Source of the DNA: an uncultured Clostridia bacterium | Lineage (GTDB): Bacteria > Bacillota > Clostridia > Christensenellales > Aristaeellaceae | Assembly: GCA_937907055.1 (NCBI GenBank) | Contig: CALCTW010000034.1 | Location: forward strand, 1-35,010 | Reading direction: 5' to 3' | Length of the DNA stretch: 35,010 nt | Part shown: positions 8,707 to 13,752 of the stretch, piece by piece | How the letters are laid out: every line of letters starts with the position of its first letter | Numbering within the stretch: position 1 is the first letter of the stretch | Notes under the pieces: generated by a model | Databases searched by the model: none | Seen by the model: the letters and a program-made list of their open reading frames with translations, nothing else | What the model was told of the DNA's origin: nothing | Translations under genes and position numbers: made by a program

Positions 8707-8726
8707 GACGCGCGGAACCGCGCGTC
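8707..8726 (+). other. 5' UTR hairpin of degV-family mRNA
   Basis: GACGCGCG (8707-8714) pairs with 8719-8726 around a GAAC loop. It starts 7 bp after the -10 box, at the expected first transcribed base. Confidence 0.55.
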
Positions 8727-8761
8727 CACACAGAAATCATAACGATAAGGAGATATAGATC

Positions 8762-9652
8762 ATGTCTGATTACATTCTCAGCTGCTGCTCTACCGCGGAT
8801 ATGAGCAAAGAATACTTTGAAAGCCGTAACATCCGTTACGCCTGCTTCAACTACGAACTGGACGGCACGACCTACAAGGATGACCTGGGTGTCACCATTC
8901 CCCTGCCGGATTTCTACGCCGCCATGGCGGAAGGCAAGATGACCCGCACCAGCCAGATCAACACCGAAGATTACGAAGCCTACTTTGAAGAGCTGCTGCA
9001 GGAGAACAAGCCCATCCTGCACATTGCCTTCTCCTCCGGTCTTTCCGGCTCTGTCAACAGCGCGATCATCGCGGCGGACAATGTGATGGAACGCCATCCC
9101 GGCTCCCGTGTCGTGGTGATCGACTCCGTGGCCGCTTCCTCCGGCTTCGGTCTGCTGGTGGACAAGGCCGCCGATCTGCGCGACGAAGGCAAGACCCTCG
9201 AAGAAAACGCCGCCTGGATCGAGGCCCACAAAAAGAACCTGAACCACTGGTTCTTCACCACCACCCTCACCTACTTCATCCGCGGCGGCCGCGTCAGCAA
9301 GGTGAGCGGCACCCTGGGCAACATGCTCAATATCTGCCCCCTGCTCATCGTGAATGACGAAGGCAAGCTGATCAACGTGGAAAAGATCCGCACCAAGAAG
9401 AAGGTCAAGGCCACCATCGTGGACCGTATGATCGAAAACGCGGACAATGGCCTTGATTATGACGGCAAGTGCTTCATCTCCAACAGCAACTGCCTGGAGG
9501 ACGCGCAGGATGTGGCCCGTATGATCGAAGAAAAGTTCCCCAAGCTGAACGGCAAAGTGCAGATCTACGACATCGGCACCGTCATCGGCAGCCACACCGG
9601 CCCCGGCACCGTCGCGGTCTTCTTCTGGGGCAAGGAGCGCACGAACGCCTGA
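8762..9652 (+). CDS. DegV family fatty acid-binding protein
   Basis: This 296-residue cytoplasmic protein belongs to the DegV (FakB) family. In studied Firmicutes these proteins bind a fatty acid and present its carboxyl group to the kinase FakA for phosphorylation and phospholipid synthesis. Typical signatures are MTRTSQI near 60-66, IAFSSGLSGS near 96-105, DSVAASSGFGLLV near 121-133 and the FIRGGRVSK segment near 177-185. No FakA partner is nearby. AAGGAG at 8747-8752 lies 9 nt before the ATG. It has its own promoter, a 5' hairpin and a strong downstream terminator, so it is a single-gene unit. The ligand is not deducible. Confidence 0.92.
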   Translation: MSDYILSCCSTADMSKEYFESRNIRYACFNYELDGTTYKDDLGVTIPLPDFYAAMAEGKMTRTSQINTEDYEAYFEELLQENKPILHIAFSSGLSGSVNSAIIAADNVMERHPGSRVVVIDSVAASSGFGLLVDKAADLRDEGKTLEENAAWIEAHKKNLNHWFFTTTLTYFIRGGRVSKVSGTLGNMLNICPLLIVNDEGKLINVEKIRTKKKVKATIVDRMIENADNGLDYDGKCFISNSNCLEDAQDVARMIEEKFPKLNGKVQIYDIGTVIGSHTGPGTVAVFFWGKERTNA

Positions 9653-9670
9653 TCGCTCCGAACGGCAAGC

Positions 9671-9699
9671 CGCGCGGCTCCTGCAAAGAGCACCGCGCG
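9671..9699 (+). other. GC-rich hairpin after degV-family gene
   Basis: CGCGCGGCTC (9671-9680) can pair with 9688-9699 (GAG, two-base bulge, CCGCGCG). A short A run follows, not a T run, so it is probably an mRNA 3' structure before the true terminator at 9799-9834. Confidence 0.4.
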
Positions 9700-9798
9700 T
9701 ATTAAAAAAGCCTCCGGCAGTACAGCCTGAAGGCTGCCCGTCGTGCTCCCCAGTTCAGCAAGCGCTGATTTGCGGAAGTACAGATATTGCTTTCAAAG

Positions 9799-9834
9799 GA
9801 CTCCGATCTCAGAAATGGGATCGGAGTCTTTTTT
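9799..9834 (+). terminator. Strong intrinsic terminator
   Basis: A perfect 10-bp stem (9799-9808 with 9819-9828) is followed by T6. It ends the degV-family unit and marks the left border of the AT-richer islet. Confidence 0.92.
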
Positions 9835-9970
9835 GCTATGTACGGGTTTTACTATCCTTATGACCTTAATACAGCAAATCTATTGATGCATTTTGTTGCT
9901 GATTTGATAAGTTGTTGCTTCGCTTGAAAAGGGATTATTTTGTATATGAGCCAAATACCAACTCAAAGGC

Positions 9971-9999
9971 TTGACAGAATCGTCAAAACGAACTATAAT
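9971..9999 (+). promoter_or_regulatory. Perfect consensus sigma-A promoter
   Basis: TTGACA (9971-9976), exactly 17 nt, then TATAAT (9994-9999). Transcription should start near 10006. The TTG of the -35 box also begins a long open frame, but it cannot be the translation start because it lies upstream of transcription. Confidence 0.92.
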
Positions 10000-10075
10000 T
10001 GAGAGCGTGAAAACTTACCATGTTGGACTACATGATGCAAGCGATCACTGTACCAAGAAAGAGAGGGCACCACAA

Positions 10076-11155
10076 GTGGAAGGAACAAGCGAAAAAGTGA
10101 AGCATCCATGCGTGGCTCTTCGGGATGAAATGATTCGCGCCGGCATGAATCAAAGGGAGCTCTCAGTTCGAACCGGAGCCACAGAGAAGCATATCAGCAC
10201 TGTTCTGAACGGTGACCGAGATATCTCGGTGGCATTTGCCAGAAAGCTAGGTTATGTGTTTGAACATGACGCAACCTATTGGCTTGATTTGCAGGCACAG
10301 TACGACAGCTATCAGATGCGTATTCGTGAAGAAAATGAAATATCACAAGACGAGCTTGATATTCTCAAACCCTTGCATGATATTTGTGAGCACTTCATTC
10401 AGCGCGGATATCTGAAGAATCATTGCGGCGATGCAACAAAGGTCATGCGTCTTCGGTCACTGCTTGGCGTCAGTGACCTGACTGCCATTCCGAGGATTAC
10501 ATATAACGCAGCGTATCGCGCTCAGATCACAGAGAATGTGAAGGTGGATCCGTATGTGCTGTTTGCATGGCAACGGTTATGCGAAAAAGAAACGGAACAC
10601 ATTATCTCAGATTCAGATCTGAATGTGGATAAACTTCAGGAATGCATCGGTGAAATCAAGCAACAGATGCATGGCGCCATAACGGAAAGCATTGCTTCGC
10701 TGCAGAATATCTTTGCCCGCTGCGGTATAGCATTTCAGGTGGTGAAGAATTTCCGCGGAGCCCCTGTTCAAGGGTTCATAAAAAAAACGGAGGCAGGGAA
10801 AGTACTGTTATGCCTCACGATCCGCGGCGGACGATCGGATGCATTTTGGTTTACCTTGTTCCATGAGATCGGTCATCTCTTGCATGGTGATGTGACCACG
10901 AGATTTGTGGATTTTGACTCCATATCAGGGAAGGCAGAAGATGCTGCCAATCGGTTTGCGAGTGATACGCTGATCGATCCGGAAAAGTACAGACAGTTTT
11001 TGCGAAGCAAGTCTTCGATTCTGTGGCAGGATATTGAAGCATTTGCGAAGCAGGAAGATATCATGCCCTCTATTGTGCTGGGTCGTCTGCAAAAAGACGG
11101 TATTCTGGAGTGGTCTGACTACGCAGGCAATGTAGTTCGCTACCAGTGGGCGTGA
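10076..11155 (+). CDS. HigA-like HTH regulator fused to ImmA/IrrE metallopeptidase
   Basis: This 359-residue protein has an XRE/HigA-type helix-turn-helix near residues 14-60 (MNQRELSVRTG, HISTVLNG) and a C-terminal ImmA/IrrE zinc peptidase domain with HEIGH at 263-267 and LHGD after it. Family members bind DNA and cleave a repressor or antitoxin under stress. The start was placed at GTG 10076 because GAGAGG (10061-10066) lies 9 nt upstream; the frame is open further back, but only to the -35 box. An alternative GTG at 10007 would sit at the transcript's first base. No HigB-type toxin gene lies next to it, which is unusual for HigA. It probably controls islet or stress genes; target unknown. 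Confidence 0.8.
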   Translation: MEGTSEKVKHPCVALRDEMIRAGMNQRELSVRTGATEKHISTVLNGDRDISVAFARKLGYVFEHDATYWLDLQAQYDSYQMRIREENEISQDELDILKPLHDICEHFIQRGYLKNHCGDATKVMRLRSLLGVSDLTAIPRITYNAAYRAQITENVKVDPYVLFAWQRLCEKETEHIISDSDLNVDKLQECIGEIKQQMHGAITESIASLQNIFARCGIAFQVVKNFRGAPVQGFIKKTEAGKVLLCLTIRGGRSDAFWFTLFHEIGHLLHGDVTTRFVDFDSISGKAEDAANRFASDTLIDPEKYRQFLRSKSSILWQDIEAFAKQEDIMPSIVLGRLQKDGILEWSDYAGNVVRYQWA

Positions 11156-11164
11156 ATCGCCGTT

Positions 11165-11192
11165 GTGATCTGTATTTGGCGATACAGGTCAC
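11165..11192. other. Strong hairpin after HigA-ImmA gene
   Basis: An 11-bp stem with one G-U pair (11165-11175 with 11182-11192) and a TTGGCG loop lies 9 bp past the stop. No T tract follows on either strand, so it is more likely an mRNA structure than a terminator. Confidence 0.55.
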
Positions 11193-11228
11193 AGTGGCCT
11201 GAATCCAGAGATGAAGGAGGTGAGAATA

Positions 11229-11375
11229 TTGAGGGCAATAAAAAAACCGGTAGTTGACTGTTGGCGCAGCTGCTACCGGTACCCCTGCGGAATTGGCGTT
11301 CCACAAGAGCAGAAGCGTCAGATGATGACACTTTCCCACAGTCATCATAACACTTTTCTGCTGCGACGTCAATAA
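11229..11375 (+). CDS. Possible 48-residue basic small protein
   Basis: A TTG codon at 11229 follows an excellent ribosome site (AAGGAGG, 11214-11220, 8 nt spacing) and opens a 48-codon frame that ends TAA at 11373-11375. The product is basic and has three Cys in its first 20 residues (D-C-W-R-S-C then PC); it is not hydrophobic and matches no family I know. It lies 73 bp after the HigA-ImmA stop and could share its transcript. The proposed minus-strand small RNA covers nearly all of it, so the pair may be antisense-regulated. Support is the ribosome site alone; the AGGAGG could be coincidental. Confidence 0.3.
   Translation: MRAIKKPVVDCWRSCYRYPCGIGVPQEQKRQMMTLSHSHHNTFLLRRQ
11240..11337 (-). 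ncRNA. Putative antisense small RNA, about 95 nt
   Basis: The minus strand has a near-consensus promoter (TTGACG, 17 nt, TATGAT; 11372-11344). About 95 nt downstream is an intrinsic terminator: ACCGGTAG pairs with CTACCGGT (11280-11273 and 11253-11246), then T7. No ribosome-bound frame lies between, so the transcript is probably non-coding. A small GGAA/UUCC hairpin can form near 11291-11304, and the terminator loop is large (19 nt). It is fully antisense to the small plus-strand frame at 11229-11375. It could be an antisense regulator of that gene, of the operon leader behind it, or a free trans-acting RNA. Promoter and terminator are seen; the RNA itself is inferred. Confidence 0.55.
11322..11348. 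promoter_or_regulatory. Inverted repeat over the small-RNA start site
   Basis: ATGATGAC (11322-11329) is exactly complementary to GTCATCAT (11341-11348), spacer 11 bp. It overlaps the -10 box and first transcribed bases of the minus-strand promoter, the usual place for a repressor operator. The HigA-like protein next door is a candidate binder. Confidence 0.5.
11344..11372 (-). promoter_or_regulatory. Promoter of the putative small RNA
   Basis: Minus strand TTGACG (11372-11367), 17-nt spacer, TATGAT (11349-11344). No minus-strand gene follows except the short terminated transcript. Confidence 0.7.
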
Positions 11376-11378
11376 ACT

Positions 11379-11443
11379 ATGCTTTTGTTCTGTAGATATG
11401 AATGCTTTTGTTCTGTAATATGAACGGATATGAACAAAAGCAT
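11379..11443. repeat. Two direct and one inverted copy of a 12-16 bp motif
   Basis: ATGCTTTTGTTCTGTA occurs at 11379-11394 and again at 11402-11417, 23 bp apart (about two helical turns). Its core ATGCTTTTGTTC recurs inverted at 11432-11443. TATGAA-type sequence follows each direct copy. The cluster lies just upstream of the small-RNA -35 box on one side and 41 bp before the DUF4417 gene on the other, so it looks like a multi-site operator or iteron-like array. Confidence 0.75.
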
Positions 11444-11484
11444 GTTGACTAGAATTGCTCTGAGGAGCAGAAAGTGAGAATAAT

Positions 11485-12159
11485 ATGACGGATATTTTTA
11501 CTGTCGCGGATCTACTAGAAATCATTAGGGATTATAAAATGTATCTTCAAGGGAAGGTACATTTTGCTCCGGATGGTTGGCCGATAATGGAGCGAGAATG
11601 GTTCCTCGATGTATGGCCTGATGAACTTGTTCCATATCCAAATCGGAACAATAAACTGTATCACAACAAGCACAATTCTACTCTATGCTACTATTGCGCT
11701 GACAATCGCATCTATCCAAGATTCAATAACCTGTTTCAAGAAATCGGATCATACAAAGCATTTCAAGGAGTTGTTGGACCGGATATCACAGTTACCAGAG
11801 ACATGGATATCGAGCTGCAACAATCGATTATGTTGGCAAATCAGTTGTTTATGGCGATTCTTGCAGTAAATGGAATCAAAGTTGTACTTAACACCCGTTG
11901 CGGGGGATTGGCAACAGTATCGTGCTTCCGATACCTCCCCAAAGGGATTATGTGTGCATCCGGCTTCCTTGGTTGCAGCAATTCCCGTACAACATCAGAA
12001 GCGAGCATATATGTCAACAAGGTGTTATCTTTACGGCCGTCTAAATTGCTTGTATACGGAAAGCAAGATGAATTGGTTAACCAACAATTGGATACGCTTG
12101 GTATTAACTATAGGTATTACGAAGATTTTCATCGTATTTCTTGCAGGAGGTGCGTGTGA
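11485..12159 (+). CDS. DUF4417 domain-containing protein
   Basis: This 224-residue protein matches the DUF4417 pattern I know from phage, plasmid and island genes. Typical segments are the PDITVTRDMD stretch near 98-107, an asparagine/arginine-containing NTRCGGL near 135-141, FRYLPKGIMCASGFLGCSNSR near 147-167 and a final LRPSKLLVYGKQDEL near 189-203. Biochemical function is not known for the family. The ribosome site is modest (AAAGTGAG, about 7 nt before ATG). Its stop overlaps the next start by one base (TGATG), which indicates translational coupling with the following small gene. Base composition is AT-rich compared with the genome around it. Confidence 0.7.
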   Translation: MTDIFTVADLLEIIRDYKMYLQGKVHFAPDGWPIMEREWFLDVWPDELVPYPNRNNKLYHNKHNSTLCYYCADNRIYPRFNNLFQEIGSYKAFQGVVGPDITVTRDMDIELQQSIMLANQLFMAILAVNGIKVVLNTRCGGLATVSCFRYLPKGIMCASGFLGCSNSRTTSEASIYVNKVLSLRPSKLLVYGKQDELVNQQLDTLGINYRYYEDFHRISCRRCV

Positions 12160-12545
12160 TGTCTGACTATAAGCAAGCGTATTCTGATATCTCTAAAGAT
12201 TACATCGAGAATGTCGTCCCCAACAATTCACTGGACACGGAGCGCTACAATCGAAGCAAACTTCGAGAAGCGAAGAACAATGATAACTGGTTGAAAAACA
12301 AAGTAAATCTCAATGAAATTGTGGACCGTTTTGTCCCAACCGTTGAAGGCTTTGTGGAACAGCATCACGAAGGTGGTGTCAAGTATGACTTTGAAGGAGA
12401 AAGATATATTGTAAAATGTGATAAAGTTGCAGGCTACCTTCGGATCTATGATAAACAAGCAAAAATGTATTGTACATTGGATGGGACTCCTTCAAGAAAT
12501 GGTGACGAAACTCATTTCAAGATCAAACGAAGGGAGGAGATGTGA
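12159..12545 (+). CDS. Unknown 128-residue protein, toxin-domain-like C-terminus
   Basis: I do not recognise this protein with certainty. The first 70 residues are charged and helical-looking. The last 55 are beta-rich, with the pattern Y-D-x-x-G-x-x-Y near 75-82, GYLRIYD near 94-100, and THFKIKRREEM at the end. This spacing recalls C-terminal nuclease domains of polymorphic (CDI/Rhs-type) toxins, here without a delivery domain. The start was set at 12159 (AGGAGG at 12145-12150, 8 nt away), overlapping the DUF4417 stop by one base. The next gene, 4 bp on, looks like an immunity protein, which strengthens the toxin idea. Low certainty on function; high on being a real gene. Confidence 0.6.
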   Translation: MSDYKQAYSDISKDYIENVVPNNSLDTERYNRSKLREAKNNDNWLKNKVNLNEIVDRFVPTVEGFVEQHHEGGVKYDFEGERYIVKCDKVAGYLRIYDKQAKMYCTLDGTPSRNGDETHFKIKRREEM

Positions 12546-12549
12546 CCGT

Positions 12550-12894
12550 ATGTGGATTCGGGTAGCGAAACACCAAAGCGCCATCAAAATCGGCCAAGCT
12601 GGTAATCGTTATATTGATGGGCCTCTTATCGAAGAATTCTATTTTGACGAAGCAATGGCAGAAGCACTGGATGCAGATCATTTTCTTCCTGAAATGTGGG
12701 AAAAACTTCAGGCAATGTTTGATTGGGGAGATTGTGATTATTTCGAAGCTGATCGTTGCAAGAAGCTTTACACTTGGGTTTCAGAAAGACTGTGCAAAGA
12801 CATCTCTCCTGCGATCAGACCTGTATATGAGGTGATGCAAGAGTATTCTGCATTGGCCGTAAGGCTTAATACCGGGATGTACTTTGATTTTTGA
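12550..12894 (+). CDS. Small acidic protein, possible immunity protein
   Basis: This 114-residue acidic protein has no name I can give. The C-terminal half (DWGDCDYFEADRC near 64-76, then helices and a final LNTGMYFDF) follows a pattern common in immunity proteins of contact-dependent and polymorphic toxins, where a TG-x-x-FDF tail closes the fold. It starts 4 bp after the previous stop with AGGAG about 10 nt before the ATG, and its end is followed by the next start after 10 bp. The whole set from DUF4417 onward is a tight operon. Function as an immunity protein is inferred from shape and position only. Confidence 0.55.
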   Translation: MWIRVAKHQSAIKIGQAGNRYIDGPLIEEFYFDEAMAEALDADHFLPEMWEKLQAMFDWGDCDYFEADRCKKLYTWVSERLCKDISPAIRPVYEVMQEYSALAVRLNTGMYFDF

Positions 12895-12904
12895 GGACGC
12901 ATTG

Positions 12905-13324
12905 ATGAAATCAACTTATCAAATACCGTCGATACATCTTGATTCGCGCCCTCTCCCCACAGTTGTCCCTAAGATAATACAATTGTCTGAAGCTGAACGG
13001 TACCGGGACTTGTCGAATGATTATGATCTTACAGATTACCCTGATTGTAAAAGGAAGGTATCTGCTCTTGATCTTCTAAGGATAAACGATGAGAAAGCGA
13101 TTCTGTCTGCTCTGCTGCCCTTTCCTGGCAATATGACACTGGTAGTAGTACTTGACTACCTTGCTGGTTGCAGACCGGCAGACAGTTTGTTTGTGAGACG
13201 CACACTCCAAGCCATTCAACTTGTTCTGTCCCTCTTTCCGCAAGTTACTATTATGCTTGCTGTTACACCAACCGAACAAGACTTCTTTCGGGATATAATC
13301 AATACAGCATACAAGGGAGCGTAA
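12905..13324 (+). CDS. Unknown 139-residue islet protein
   Basis: No family is recognised. The N-terminal 45 residues are polar with a QLSEAERYRDLSNDYDLTDYPDCKRK stretch split by tyrosines. The second half is mainly hydrophobic helix or strand (MTLVVVLDYLAG near 82-93; QVTIMLAVTPTEQDF near 115-129) but not a clear membrane protein. The ATG at 12905 has GAGGAC (12893-12898) 6 nt upstream; the TTG at 12884 is inside the previous gene. It is the fourth gene of the tight islet operon, and its stop is 4 bp before the next (broken) gene. Confidence 0.6.
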   Translation: MKSTYQIPSIHLDSRPLPTVVPKIIQLSEAERYRDLSNDYDLTDYPDCKRKVSALDLLRINDEKAILSALLPFPGNMTLVVVLDYLAGCRPADSLFVRRTLQAIQLVLSLFPQVTIMLAVTPTEQDFFRDIINTAYKGA

Positions 13325-13328
13325 TCTG

Positions 13329-13676
13329 ATGAATCATGAAACCATTGGCCTGAAAGTCACGGAATACGCATCCATGGCTACCTTGTGTGACCATTATCAG
13401 AAAATACCGCAATGCATCCATGAGCGAGATTGTCTCAGCAATCAAGAACAACGAGTATGTTCTATGCTTTGATTATGATGATGACCGCGGTCTGAAAAAA
13501 TCATCGCCTGCTACAAGGCACTTCGGAAGGCAAAGATTGGCGCCCAGTTATATGAGATGGATGACGAGCCCACCACGCTCAAGTTCATGGAGAACCTGAA
13601 CGGTACCTATCGGCAGATCTCTGAAGAGTGGATGCACAGATGGAAGCAGAGTCCGAGACCTGATCTTTATAGCTAA
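13329..13676 (+). pseudogene. Frameshifted islet gene (two compensating shifts)
   Basis: The ATG at 13329 opens MNHETIGLKVTEYASMATLC, then the sense frame moves by one base near 13387-13390 and continues IIRKYRNASMSEIVSAIK and NNEYVLCFDYDDDRGLKK. At the A6 run 13495-13500 it shifts again to KIIACYKALRKAKIGAQLYE, ending at TAA 13674-13676. Joined, the product is about 115 residues, an alpha/beta protein of unknown function. One extra base and one missing base cancel out, so either the gene is decaying or two sequencing/assembly errors fell in it; the second is in a homopolymer. It closes the islet operon and is followed by a terminator. Confidence 0.65.
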
Positions 13677-13679
13677 GAG

Positions 13680-13739
13680 GACCATCGTTTGAACAAGCGA
13701 TGGTCTGAAGTCTCCGGCACGAAAGCCGGAGACTTTTTT
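13680..13739 (+). terminator. Double hairpin terminator at islet end
   Basis: The first hairpin is GACCATCG 13680-13687 with 13698-13705. The second is a perfect 9-bp stem 13710-13718 with 13725-13733, followed by T6 (13734-13739). It ends plus-strand islet transcription facing the convergent ABC operon. Confidence 0.9.
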
Positions 13740-13752
13740 ATGTATGGATCAC

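Larger units (their letters stand above)
9835..13740 (+). other. AT-richer accessory islet
   Basis: Between the degV-family terminator and the ABC exporter operon the base composition drops visibly (about 40-45% GC in sampled lines, against about 60% on both sides). Gene content changes to regulator/peptidase, DUF4417, unknown small genes, a possible toxin/immunity pair and a broken gene. The islet is bounded by two T6 terminators with partly similar ends. No integrase, transposase or clear direct att repeat was found, so the transfer mechanism is unknown. The stretch 9835-9970 holds no gene I can support. Confidence 0.65.

Noticed and set aside
10007..10100. Remnant of a HigB toxin gene before the HigA-like gene
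   Set aside because: No frame in 9,835-10,075 shows a RelE/HigB pattern; the 26-codon frame at 10,020 is too short and lacks a ribosome site.
11070..11525. Minus-strand frame of 151 codons over the islet control region
   Set aside because: It crosses the small-RNA terminator and promoter and has no ribosome site; better explained as non-coding.
9799..13739. The two similar terminator ends as attachment-site direct repeats of the islet
   Set aside because: Only CGGAG-CTTTTTT is shared, with a mismatch; this is expected for two intrinsic terminators and no integrase is present.
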